A stretch of DNA of 64,000 bases from Rusavskia elegans (lineage: Eukaryota; Ascomycota; Lecanoromycetes; Teloschistales; Teloschistaceae). Location: positions 310,001-374,000 of the forward strand of contig SAUG01000044.1 of NCBI GenBank assembly GCA_011316305.1. The letters run 5' to 3'. The notes under the pieces were generated by a model. That model searched no databases, had not been told where the DNA came from, and saw nothing but the letters and a program-made list of their open reading frames with translations. A program made the translations under genes and the position numbers. Below, piece by piece: positions 1 to 12,375 of the stretch (positions are counted from its first letter, which is position 1; each line of letters starts with the position of its first letter).

Positions 1-571
1 GCTAGCTATAAAAGAGTCGCTAGCTAGTACGCTAGTTACTACGGCTAGAAATTTTATCCGGTCGATTAAAGTTAAAAGATATAGAGAGATCGGATAGCGC
101 TTTTTAAAGACGATAAAGAAATTTTTTTTATTAAAGTTAAAATAGATTACTCTAGCTATAATAAAGTATTCGATATTATCGAAAATAGATATAGTTATTA
201 CGGATATAGAAAGGTACTACTATATAGTTTAGCTATAATATAGCTATTATATAAATATATATATACGTAAAAGATTTTAGTAAATTATAATATTTGCGAA
301 GAATATTATAGAATTTATATTATTAGTAAAAAAGGGAAAAGCGATAACTATAAAGTATATTTATCTTTAAAAATTTCTACGTTAGTTAAACTATCGATAG
401 AAAGATCCGTTATATTAATTAGTAAATTTAAATTAAAGTTCTATAGAACCGTTATTTACGTTAATTAAACTAGAATACAAATTCCACTATTATATATTTA
501 ATACTAGTATACTAACCTTTAATTTGCTTATCGAACTACTGGTTTACCGGGTACTAAAATCAAAACCAAAT
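1..571 (-). repeat. R1 repeat, copy 1 (cut by window start)
   Basis: Reverse-oriented copy of the R1 family; in this report plus orientation runs from the end with the GTGCCCGG-type motif to the end with the CCAGACAGGAG-type motif. It is recognised by collinear similarity with the copies at 3.49-4.40, 24.34-25.25 and 60.63-61.59 kb. The window starts inside it. CpA and TpG are nearly absent, so it is heavily RIPed and no intact reading frame remains. Its terminal end lies against the duplication that flanks copy 2, so the two copies stand head to head. Confidence 0.75.
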
Positions 572-583
572 TAACTAAATATA

Positions 584-1549
584 TTTAGTTATTTATTTTG
601 ATTTTAGTACCCGGTAAACCAGTAGTTCGGTAAGCAAATCAAGCGTTAGTATACCAGTATTAAATATACAGTAGCAGAATTTATACCCTAATTTAATTAA
701 TATAAATAACGGTTCTTTCTATAGAATTTTAATTTAAATTTGCTCAGTAATATAACGTATCCTTCTACCGATAATTTAACTAACGTAGAGATTTTTATAG
801 ATAAATATACCTCGCAGTTATCGTTTTTTCTTTATTTACTAGTAATATAAGCCCTGTAATACTATATTCTCGCAAGTACTATAATTTACTAAAAGCCTTT
901 ACGTACGTATATACTTCCGTAATAGCTATAGTTATAAGCTAAACCAGACGGTAGTATATCCGTAATAACTATATCTACCCGCGCGGTCGTTAACTACCTC
1001 GTTATAGCTAGAGTAACCTATTTCGACTTTAACCTAGATTTTCTCTTTACTACCTTTAAAACGCGCTATTTAACTTCCCTATTCCCTTTTAGTCTAATCG
1101 ACCGGGTAAAGCTTTTAGCCGTAGTAGCTAGTATATTGCCTAGTAACCCTTTTAAAACTAGGTAGGCTAAAGAGTACCTTGATAGCTTAACGGAGCGTTT
1201 AGGTACGGGTTATATAATAAATACGGCCGATACGACGAGTATAGATAATTACTTCGCAGTATAGTAGATAGATATAGCGGAAATATTAGATACTCCTGAT
1301 TATTTATAATATCGAGGAAGGATTAAATATATAGTATTCAAATATAGTAGAGGATTTGTAATCGAATAAAGAAGAAAATAGTTAATATAATTAACTGCGC
1401 TGTAAATTTTATCTGATAAACTGTTTTAGCTGTAAAAATTTCTTTGCTGTACGTAAAATATAATAATCGTTGCCGTATATAACGTTGATAAAACATATAT
1501 ATATAAATAAAAACTTAATATAACCCCAGACAGGAGCCCTCCAGAGGAG
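584..1549 (+). repeat. R1 repeat, copy 2 (full length, 966 bp)
   Basis: Complete R1 copy with a 12-bp direct duplication, TAACTAAATATA, at 572-583 and 1550-1561. In plus orientation, about 960-1330 carries a reading frame whose interruptions are mostly TAG codons, as expected if CAG or TGG was RIPed. I do not recognise its product. The far end carries a conserved CCCCAGACAGGAG-type motif seen in the other full copies. No terminal inverted repeat is visible. Confidence 0.75.
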
Positions 1550-1561
1550 TAACTAAATATA

Positions 1562-1857
1562 TAAATATTTCTATATTTAATCTATATCCGTTTATATATC
1601 CGTATTTATAATTAGAAATTAGATTAATTATAATTCGAGTTTATATATAACTATATAATCTAAATGAAGATTTTATAATCTTTTAAACCGTTTATATAGT
1701 TTAAAATTTTTACTACTATATTAATCAATTTTTAAATAAAACGTAGAAAGGTAGTAAATATTCTCTAAAGCTAAATAATAATAGAAATAAAACTATAACT
1801 AATAGTAACGGATAAAGTAAAGTAAAAAACAAAAATTTACTTTTATATAATTTATAT
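1562..1857 (-). mobile_element. Fragment of gypsy-B: LTR end plus adjacent internal DNA
   Basis: Matches the left LTR of gypsy-B (48559-48774) up to about 1720, then the first ~130 bp of internal sequence next to it. The fragment ends where a copia LTR begins at 1858, so the copia element probably landed in an older gypsy-B copy. No coding sequence remains. More heavily RIPed than the complete gypsy-B copy. Confidence 0.6.
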
Positions 1858-3364
1858 TGAAATGAAAACGTATTTTGATATAGTAGAATAAATGATAAAA
1901 GTAATTCTATCTATTTAACTAATTAAAGAACAAATAAAAACTTTGTATAGAATTTTTATCTTTTAAACTAAACTAGCGCGCTAAATATTCGGTTTAGATT
2001 ATCTAATCTATAATCTTTTAGCGCGAGTTTTTAAAACGATCTATATATTAAATCCTCGATTTGAATTATCAAATCTATAATCTTTTAGCGCGAGCTTTTA
2101 GAGCGATCTACGTACTAAAGCTTCAGTATAGATTATATAATCTATATCGTTTTAACGCGAGTTTTATTTAAACCACTATAAATTTTAATCTTTCTATTCG
2201 GTACGTAGATAATCTTTTTTTAAACTACTAGCTTTACCTATCTTCGAGTTCTATCTAAATTAATAGAGTTTTTCTATACCGTAAAGATAATATTACTCCA
2301 TACTGCAAGTTTCTACTACTATTAAAATCCGAGTAATAAACGATCTAGATCTAAAAGAGTCTAAATAACTAACGTTTAATTCGAATTTCTACTAGTTTTT
2401 ATACCGAATTACTTTTTAAACGTTTTACATTTATCTTTTATTAATAATTTAATTAAACTATCGGCTACTACTTCTATATTCGATATAGAATTAATATTAA
2501 TAGAATTGTATTTATATAGATCGCAGATGTTGTAGTAGTTAATATCGTTATATTTAGATCGGTTAAAAATATATTTATTATCTACTAACGCGAGTATTAT
2601 TTAATTATTATTTCTACTTTAAATAAATAAAGTTAATTTATATATATTATTTTCGATTATACTAATATATTTAAAATTATCGCTAACAAATTCGATAAAT
2701 CTAAAATTCTTTAGTAATTATAAAATTTAGAGACTTTCCTTCGCGTAGATCGATAATACTATATATTTTACTTCGATTTTTCAAGTTATAACTAATTTCT
2801 ATCAATAGGTTATCTATAATATCGGTCTACCGTTTAATATATAAATATAGATAAAGATAAACTTACTATTAATTAGATTTATTATATAATCGAAATCGGT
2901 AAAATCGGTAATTAATTGTTACCTACTAGCGTTAAATACTAGATTTTTATCGATAGTCGATCGAACGTATTTTAAGAGGTTTTTAAGAAGTTATTGGCCT
3001 CTAGTACGTAGTATAAAATAAAGTCTAGTAATAATTTTCAGGCAACAATTCGAATATCTTTATAAATCTGATATTAAGCGAGTTAATAACGCTAGCGAGA
3101 GTTATATTCTATTTAAATATAGAGTTTAGATAATATTAGAAAATAGTTTTTATCAATTTTAGAATCAGCCAGATATATCTTTCTATAAAGCCAATGGATT
3201 ATAAATAATAGCTAAATTATAAACTCCATTTTATTCTATAGCTTTGCTAGCTAGCGTAAAACTTTCTTTAAAGTAATTTTCGTTATTAAAAAACCAATAA
3301 TAGAACTATCCGAACGGTTTTATTATTTAATATAAAATAATATCGATAGTATTAATAGTAGCTA
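1858..3364 (-). mobile_element. Truncated Ty1/copia element: LTR and 3' end of pol
   Basis: An LTR-like block at 1858-2177 matches 21827-22150. It has the same pairs of GCGC-bearing motifs around short ATTATCTAATCTATAAT-type inverted words. Further right, the minus strand decodes, across RIP stops, to the end of a copia RNase H: a serine-threonine run before a GluValGluTyr-type motif at about 2.75 kb, and an Ala-Asp-(Ser/Gly)-Leu-(Ile/Thr)-Lys-type motif near 2.45 kb. Integrase, protease and Gag are missing. The right limit is approximate, set by the next R1 fragment; 3.06-3.36 kb is only tentatively part of this element. Confidence 0.65.
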
Positions 3365-3488
3365 TTTAGATAATTTAGTTAATATAAATAACGGTTCTTT
3401 CCATAGAATTTAAATTTAAATTTATTTAATAATGAAACGTTTCATTCTACCGATAATTTAATATATAAATTTTTATAGATAAATATTT
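3365..3488 (+). repeat. R1 fragment, copy 3
   Basis: Short piece matching the region near the GTGCCCGG end of R1 (words like AATAACGGTTCTTT and TTTTATAGATAAATAT). It directly abuts the reverse-oriented copy 4. Probably an older R1 copy into which copy 4 inserted. Confidence 0.5.
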
Positions 3489-4400
3489 CCTTTGGAAAGT
3501 TTCTATCGGGAGTTATATTGAATTTTTATATTTTTATTTATATTTTTCATCAACGTTATATACGGCAACGATTGTTGTATTTTACGTGTAAAGAAATTTT
3601 TACAGCCAAAGATATATTCGTCAGGCAAGGTTTATAGCGCAGTTAATTACTTCTATTTAACTATATTTATTTTTATTCGATTACGAATTCTCTATTATTT
3701 CTTCTTCGATATTATATATAATTATTAGCTTCTAAAACTTTCGCTATATCTACCTGCTTCACTACGAAGTAATTATCTATATCTGTCGCCTCGACTATAT
3801 TTATTATATAACCTATATCTAAATACTCCGCTATACTATTAAAGTACTTTTTAGTCTATCTAGTTTTAAAAGAGTCGCTAGATAGTACGCTAGCTTCTAT
3901 AGCTAGAAACTTTACCCGGTCGATTAGATTAAAAAGAAATAGAAAAATTAGATAGTACGTTTTAAAGGCGGTAAGGAAACTATTTTTATTAAAATTAATA
4001 TAGATTACTCTAGCTATAATAAAGTAGTCGACGACCGCGCGGGTAGATATAGTTATTATAGATATACTACCGTCTAATTTAGTTTATAGCTATAGCTATT
4101 ACGAGAATATATATATATATAAAGGCTTCTAGATATTATAGAATTTATATTACTAGTAAAAAAAAAGAAAAAAAAAACGATAACTACGAGGTATATTTAT
4201 CTATAAAACTTTCAATATTAAATTATCGATGGAAGAATATATTATATTATTGAATAAATTAAAATTAAAATTCTATAGAACTATTATTTATATTAATTAA
4301 ATTAGAATATAAACTCTACTAATATATATTTAATACTAATATATTAATACTTAATCTATTTATTAAACTACTAGTTTATCGGATATTAAAACAAAAATAA
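3489..4400 (-). repeat. R1 repeat, copy 4 (near full length)
   Basis: Reverse-oriented R1 starting with the CCTTTGGAAAG-type end and running to the RIPed GTGCCCGG end near 4.39 kb. It is collinear with copy 6 throughout. No clean target duplication was found. Heavily RIPed. Confidence 0.65.
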
Positions 4401-5647
4401 ATGAATAAAATTACTAATAATTACTATAAATGAATTTATAATAATAATACTAGTTCAATCTCTATATAAATATAATTTTCTTCTATAAATAAATAAATAA
4501 AGCAAAGCGCTAGATCTAATCGGGTAATAAATTTTATAGAATTAATAAACCGCTGTTAACGGAGTTTAATTAGCGTATTAGTTAGATAGTATTATTAACT
4601 AATACTTCTATATCCATCGAATTGTATTTAAACTATAGATAGTTTAAATAATTTGTAATAAATATTTTATCTAAAAGGATTTCTACTATAATTAATAATA
4701 TTTTATAATTTAATTTCTAGTATAATAGTACTAGAGTGTTTGGCGATAGATCTAATATTATTCTTTTAATTTTATTCTATTTTATAACTCCTACGAAATT
4801 CTATTATCTAATAGAGATATATTGGATATTTCCTATTAACTTTCTGAAAAAAAGAAAAAAAAGATATTTTCTTTACTATTAGATTTTTTTTAATACTAAA
4901 TTTTTATTAATAATTTTTTTATAGATAATAATCGTTAATTTTTTTTTAATATAAGTTTTAAAATTATAGAAATCAATTAGAAATATATAGATTATCTATA
5001 CGTATTAAACTCTATTTCTATTATTTCTATTATTACTATTGTTAATATTGTCACTTTTTCTTTATATATTTTATTTTATATTTCTATTATTATAAATTTT
5101 TAGTTTTTTACTTTCTAAATCTTTTCGAACGTTATCTATTTCGGATTTAGATTTTACCTAATTATTTTCTTTAATAGTAGATTCTAAAATATCTACTATT
5201 ATCATCTTTTTTTTAAATTTATCTTTTTATTATCTATTTATAATTTATATTCTATTTCTTTTTTATATTTATTCTACTACTATTAGTTACTTTAAACTAT
5301 TATTTCTTTTTTTTTTATTTTCTAAATTATTATCAATATCATTATTAAAATATATTACTTTTAGTTAATATTTATAATAAAGAAGATTTCGGGTATAAAT
5401 ATATTTATAGATCTACTATAGTCCAACTAAAAGTATATTCCGGTTATAGTAGTAATCTAATAGATATCTAAATTATTCTATTAATTAGTATTTATAATCT
5501 ATAGCGATAGATAAATAAATATTACTAAATATAATATCCAAATAGATATTTTATATCTTTCTAGATAATATTAGATATATTATTAACAATAAATATTGCT
5601 TTTATAAATTTCGGTAAAATCTAAAAATTCCTATTTATATTACCAAT
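4401..5647. other. Unassigned RIPed DNA
   Basis: Very AT-rich stretch with CpA/TpG depletion but no match to the other repeat families here and no decodable protein that I recognise. Composition implies it was once repeated. It ends at the 12-bp duplication beside the left R2 copy. Confidence 0.5.
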
Positions 5648-5659
5648 CTAAATAAATTA

Positions 5660-8600
5660 AATTAGCTATCGAGTCGGATTTTGAATCTAGATTGATTAAC
5701 CCGACCCGATCTAAATCAGATTAGGTTTTTCTACGGTTCGATATGATTTAAACCCGGAACGGGATCTGATATCTAGATTCGATCTACTAAAATACTAAAA
5801 TCGTATAAAAAAATATAATTTTAATATTAAAATATAATTATTTTCATATCTTATACTATATATAAATCTCTATTTTTCTTTCTAATAATATATTAAAAAC
5901 TTTAGGTATTTCTAATATTAATATATAATATTTATTACTATCTATTAAATAGTTAATATTAATATATTATTATTTAGTATCTATATATCTATATATCTAT
6001 ATTATCTTTCTATATTACTATTATAGAAATATAATACAAAATATCCAATATAAATATCGATCTTCGCTTTTTTATTCTTTAGACCGATATAGCTAGCGAG
6101 AGTCTTTCTACTAGGTCCCTATTAAATAATATCTATTTTAGTTAATCTGTAAACTAGCTTCTAAACCGATCTATAACCGGAATTCTAGTTAAATTTAATC
6201 ATTTATATAGAAAGTATTAATAGATTATTAAAAATATAGTAGATAAACTTTAAATCGACTATCTAGAACTAGTATTTCGGGATAATAATAAGTTAATTTA
6301 ATAGAATATAGATTACTATTAAGATTTTTAATAATAGTAATCTAGTACTTCTATAGCTATAGATTTTAAAAATAGGACTCGAAAGAGAATAGCTAATTTT
6401 CTATCGGTAAAAAAGGCTTTAGTATAAAAATAGTCGCTTTAGTAGAATAAATTCTACTAGATAGCTTTAATAATGGATAATCTACCTAAAATTATATATA
6501 AATATTATTCTAAGATTTTTAACTATTTTTTAGCTTCTAGTTTTTTAAATATATCTACTATAAAGAAATTTCTTTCGACTAATAGTTACTACGGATCTAA
6601 ACGACGTAATTTATAATCTATTATTAAAATAATACTTTCCCGCGTATAAAGTAAATAGTAATATAAAAATATAATATAAAGTTTATTTATTTAATAATAG
6701 AAGAAAAGCTATATTAAACTAAATTTTACTTTTAACTAAAGCGTTTAGAATAAATATCTATTTAAGATTTTCTTAGATCTAAATCTACTAGTCCGGACTA
6801 TTAAAAACGCGAATTTTAGAAAACTACTATAAATTTTTTATCTAGATATATAGCTATTTAAATATATATAATTTATAATAAAAATCTCTAATAAATTTAA
6901 AACTATCCGCGATAGAATTAAATCTAATTTAAAAACCGTAGAATATATATTATTTATAATAAATATCTAGTTAAATCTATAAAATATCGTATATTTAGAA
7001 ATACTCGTATATTAAGTAAATATATAGTTTTAATTTTAGAAATATCGATTTAAATTTATATTTCTATCTATAAATTATTCCGACCGTTTATAGAATTTTT
7101 TTCTAGTTTAAATAGTAGTTTTTAGATATTATTACTGATAATACTAGCTTTAATTCTATATTATAAAAAAAGTTTAAAAAAGATTTTAGTCGGTTTAATA
7201 GTTAATAGAATCGACTATTAAACTCGTTACTTTATCTAGTTTATATAGTTAATCTAGTAGCCCAAAACTTTATTAAAATTATTAGATTATAAATATTAGG
7301 CGATAGCTTTATTTATTAGCTAGATATTAAGTAGAATATAGCTATTAATACCGGTTTATTAAATATTATAATAGAAATAATATAAATAGATAATATAAAT
7401 TAAGTATATTTTATACTAATAGTATATTTAGGTTTACGCTATTATAGTCTATTCCGATATTTCCTTTTAATATAAACTTCGTTTTAAAAAACTTTAGAAT
7501 AGAGCCGACTATAATTCCCGCGCTAGAAACTTTATTTAAAATATTTATATTCGATAGAATATAATTTATTTTATAATTTATAGGATATATCTCTTTTACT
7601 AAACTATTCACGAATTTCTCGAAAAGAATTCATAAAATCTATAATATAAAAGCTTACTTTTAATATAGTGTTATAAATACAGACGACGTGCCTTTAGGAA
7701 CGCGGTAGTATTTAGTATAGCATCGGATCTTCTATTACGCCTCGACAGGTATAGATATACGAGACGGCTTTGGTATCAGTACTAAGAAGTATTTTAGTAG
7801 TCTTAGTAAGTAAATACTATAAGTACCCTGATCTTAGTTATCTTAATAAATAAATATTCTAAAGACAGACTATTTTAGTTATCTCGGTAAGTAAATATAC
7901 TGAGATAAATCTGATTTAGTCGTTTTAGTCGGTAAATAACCTAAGTAATAGAGGATTTTATTATCTATATAGATCTCGAACTCGACGCCTTTATAGCTCG
8001 TATTTAATTTATTAGTTATCGGTATATACTATTCTAGTAATTATACTGACTTGTTCTTATATTAATTTAAATAATTTTCCGTTATACCTCCGTTTACAGA
8101 TGTACTAATAAGCTCAACTAACTTTTGGAAATACCAGACCCTCTCGGTAGCCCTATAATATATAGATAAATAGTAAATTTTTCTCTTTATAGATAGTATA
8201 CTATAGCTAATCTATAAAATTACTTAATAGTTTCGCGAACTATAGATATTAGAATCTATCTAGTATACCGATTTTATAGTACGTTTTATAATTATTTTAC
8301 TAAAGTATAGAAAGTTATAGAAACTTTAAACTATTTTTAAAAGATAATAGTATTAACAGTTTATAAAAAGGCTTTTATAAATTTTACTAAATATTATTTT
8401 TATACTAAAAATAAAGGAAAATAAATTTATAACCTTACGAAAATTTTTATTTCTATCGTAAAATTTAATCTTTATCGAGATTAAAATACTATTAAATAGA
8501 AGAAAAATATAGAAAAGTATTCGAAATATATAGATAAATATAGAAATAAATTTAAAGAGTATTTTAATAAGTACTATTAGACCTTTATTAATCTACTAAA

Positions 8601-11442
8601 ATATAGAATCCTTTATAGAAAGGAAAATAGAATAATTTATAATAGTAATATATTATAAATATACTAACTAGTTAATAGTCTACTATAATAATTTTTAAAT
8701 AGTTTTTTTCGATAGTTCTAGCGTCCTCGAATATCTATTTTCGAAACTAATCGATATATTCGTATTAATATAACTAAAAATAATCTAAACTAGATATTTT
8801 AAAAAGATAATACTTCGAAATTTCTAAAATTAGCGTAGATAGTTTATAATATTTTTTTCTATCTAATATTTTTAGTAGAAATTAAACGGACTTTTAGTTT
8901 TACTAATAGATTTTATTAGTAGAATCGAATCTAAAAATTCTATAATATATAGAATTAACGATAATAATTAAATACTATAACCGTACTATAAATTTAGATT
9001 TTAATAAGATATTAGAAAAGTTATAGAATATATTTAATTAGATAGAAATAGAAAATAGTATTATATTTCTAGAAATAAATCTATTTAAAAAAATTTTAAA
9101 AATATAATAAATAGATTAATCCAGTAGATTTATTATTTAATATTAGTATAATAATATATATAGGTAATATATTTTTTCTAGGCTATTATTTCTCGAAATA
9201 TAAAACTATTTAAATAGTTTAATACTTTCTTTTATATTTTTATTTTTATTTTTATCGATATTCGCCTTCGCCTTTTTCTCTATATTTTTATCCTGACTAT
9301 TGAGATTAATACTTCTAGCTAAATTTTTATTATCTTTAAAATTAGTATTATTCTATATAGAAGAAAATCTCTCTACTATCTAATTCTTTTTATTAATTTT
9401 AATAATATTATCGCTATTTTTCTTCTCTTTTCTATAGAGAAATTTAATATACTTATTAGCCGTATTCCCGGTATAACTAAATCTTTTAGTAAACGCTATT
9501 AATTTTTCTAGAAGGTCTAGAATTCTAGTAAACTAAAGTTTTTAGAAGCCGATATAATAGATTATTTATTATTAGAAATATTTAACGATTAGAACTATAT
9601 ACTTCGTTAAAATTACTCTATTCGAACCGTTAATAGCGGTATTAAACTAGAAAAAATATTAGAAATAAATATTTCTATACTAAATAGTCCTATATATATT
9701 TAATATATTATTTCGTTTTATTCCTATTTTATTTATTCGATAGTTATCGCCTTTTCCGTAGCTTTCGTAGAAGCTTTAATATATAGATTATTTTCGTAAT
9801 ATAATAATATATATAGAACAATATTTAATATAGTATATATTACTTTATTATATTACTATAGATTTTCTTTTCGATTTTATAGTTTATTTTCTAATTTCTA
9901 GCGTTCTATTTTAAAATAGTCCTCGTCTTTATATCTATATTTTTCTAGAAATCTTTTTCTTTAATTTTTTTAAAATTTTTAGATATCGTAATATAATCTA
10001 TATTCTATTTTTTATAGAATTTATATTCGGTATTATACTATTTTTTACCGCGTTTATAATTTATAATTTATTTAGATTTTATAGATAGTATTTATTATTT
10101 AGATATAGTAGATAGTAAATTAAATAATATAGTAGGGTAATTTAATTAGTAGCTCTAGATCTATCTAAAGATTCTATCAGTTATAGTAGTAGAATATACT
10201 AGAAGTTTATAGAAGTATACGAGTTTATTTAAATTTCTAATTTTCTAACCGGAATAGAGCCGATAATTACCTAAATAATTTTATATTATTTTTAATCTTC
10301 TAGTCTTTTATAATTAACTACAATAATAAAGTATTAAAATACTATATACCGTACCGTATTTTACTTTATTCGATTATTAATTTTTTATTCCTTTTATTTA
10401 TTATAGCGTAATATATAGTATATACAAATCTAAATAGAAGTAATATATTAAAGTAATATAAATAATCTTATATTAATACTAAGATTACTCTAGATAAAAA
10501 ATTAATTCCGTTTTATAAAAATATAGTAAAAACTCGAAGAAATAGAATTAGAAAAAATAAATAAAAAAGATAAAAAGAAATTTTATAGCGCTATAGTATT
10601 AGTAATATTCTAGAATAGAATATTCTAAATTATCTAACTAATAATCTATTAAAAGAAATATAAATAGAAGTCAAGAAATATTATTTTATAAAAAATCTAT
10701 AGATATTAAAAGAGCTTTAAATATTTATTTCTAAAATACCTTTCGCTAGATTATATCGCGAAATCTTTACCGACGTCGCTACTATTTATATAAATAGAAT
10801 AATTAATAGAATATAGAATATAGTATAAGTAGTTTTATAGAATATAATTAAAGGATATATAATTAGTATTCTAATAAATAAATATATTACTTTATTATAT
10901 AATTATATATATCCGACTATATTTACTTTTTATAGATTATTAACTATCTTTAATCTATACTAAAAGTATTATTATTTAGAAAAAAAATATCTAATTTATT
11001 AAAAAATTAATATAGAATTTAGAAATATAGCCGGAAATATAATAATAGCTCGTTAATAATAAATTCTAAAGAATTAAAAGCTCTAAAAAAGAAATATATA
11101 TCTATAAAATTATTTAGAAAAAAATAATACTATTTATATAGTTTTAATATATAAAATAATATTTATAAATAACTATTATATAAACTAGTATTAAGTAAAA
11201 AATTTTACTTATTTATATTATCTATAATTACTTTTATATTTAACTATCGAATATAATTATAAATCGGATTAGATTAGATTTTCGGATCGGGTTTTTAAGT
11301 TAAAGTCTATAATCTGACCTATAAATCGAGTTAGAATCTATAATCCGACCCGACCGTTTAGCAGGTCGAATCTAAATCGGGTTATTAAAACCGAGTCGGG
11401 TATTTAATAGTTCGACGGAAACTCGACCCGAACCGGCTAGTC
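5660..11442 (-). mobile_element. R2 DNA transposon, left copy (inverted), ~5.3 kb plus a solo LTR
   Basis: Inverted copy of the element at 12376-17763, followed along its whole length: subterminal CCCGACCCGA-rich blocks at both ends, the lysine/aspartate-rich repeat tract near 9.25 kb, and matching unique words throughout. The terminal 8-mer is RIPed (AATTAGCT and GGCTAGTC for GACTGGCC and GGCCAGTC). The flanks at 5648-5659 and 11443-11454 agree at 8 of 12 positions, with two further differences explained by RIP. A solo LTR at 7669-8160 is absent from the right copy, so it arrived after the two copies diverged. No transposase signature was recognised. Confidence 0.75.
7669..8160 (+). mobile_element. 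Solo LTR of gypsy-A type inside R2 left copy
   Basis: Reverse complement of the gypsy-A LTR (32682-33175): starts TGTTATAA and ends CCCTATAATA, the RIPed TG...CA termini. It is 492 bp long and flanked by a perfect 5-bp duplication, TATAG, at 7664-7668 and 8161-8165. With no internal sequence and a clean duplication, it is best explained by recombination between the two LTRs of a former full element. Confidence 0.85.
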
Positions 11443-11454
11443 TAAAACAAATTT

Positions 11455-12363
11455 ATTAAACTAGAATTAATAGTTTTTTTGATTCGATATATAACTATTA
11501 ACTTAATTAAATATTGTTTTAAAATTAATTATAGCTTTCTATTATAAATATAGATATTGAATCGGTTTTCGAAACTATACTAATATATAAATATAAATGT
11601 TTTCTTTTATTATAGAATTCAGAGGATTTGATTTTAAATAATTAGTTATCTAAATAGAAAATTTAACATTCAATTATATTATTAATTTACTATAGGTAAA
11701 AAATTTCTAACGTAATCGCGATATATCTATCGATTGTAAAATTCGATTTCCGTTATTTTAATAATATCTAGTTATTTTAACCATTCGACGACGGTAATAT
11801 TTCTATAGTTTTCTATAGTAAATCGAATTCATTTCTTTATAGCTACTAAATTTTTAATAGCTTCCGGTTTCATCATTTCTATAAACGATATTCGAGCTTT
11901 TAATACGAAAAAAAAAAAGAATTAGATTATATTAAAAGTTATTTTGATATATTATATATATTTAGTAATATTCTATAATTCTTTTAATATTATATTCTAG
12001 ATTTAGTTATAGATATTATTCTTCGTTATATCTTTAACGTTCTTGCTAAAATATCTAATATTAGAATATATTACTATTTTTTAAACGGATAAACAATTTC
12101 CAATATAACCGATATATTCCGATCTATTAAATTTCTAGAGTTAATTCCTTTTAGTATTTTTTCTAAATTTTTAATTTACTTTCTAGATTATATTCTAAAG
12201 ATTTAAAGAATTTTTTCTTCCGTATTAATTTTTTCGATATTGCGTTTATTAGTAGTAGCGAACGTTTTATAATCTATAGTCTATTTTTAATGTTTATATC
12301 AATTAAAAGCTTTGAAATAAATAGTTTTATTATAAATTTATAATTTATTAAGCTATTAAATCT
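11455..12363. other. Spacer between the inverted R2 copies
   Basis: About 0.9 kb that keeps more CpA and TpG than its surroundings, so it looks less RIPed. No open reading frame of useful length and no similarity to the other repeats here. It ends with TACGCGAAGGTA, which is duplicated on the far side of the right R2 copy, so it is target DNA for that insertion and not part of R2. Confidence 0.5.
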
Positions 12364-12375
12364 TACGCGAAGGTA

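Noticed and set aside
584..1549. R1 as a hAT or Mutator-like element
   Set aside because: No terminal inverted repeat, duplications range from 9 to 16 bp, and no transposase motif was seen. Not excluded, but retroposition fits better.
7411..7611. 66-codon minus-strand open frame inside R2 left copy
   Set aside because: Low-complexity Ile/Asn/Lys composition typical of chance frames in AT-rich RIPed DNA, and the matching region of the right R2 copy does not conserve it.
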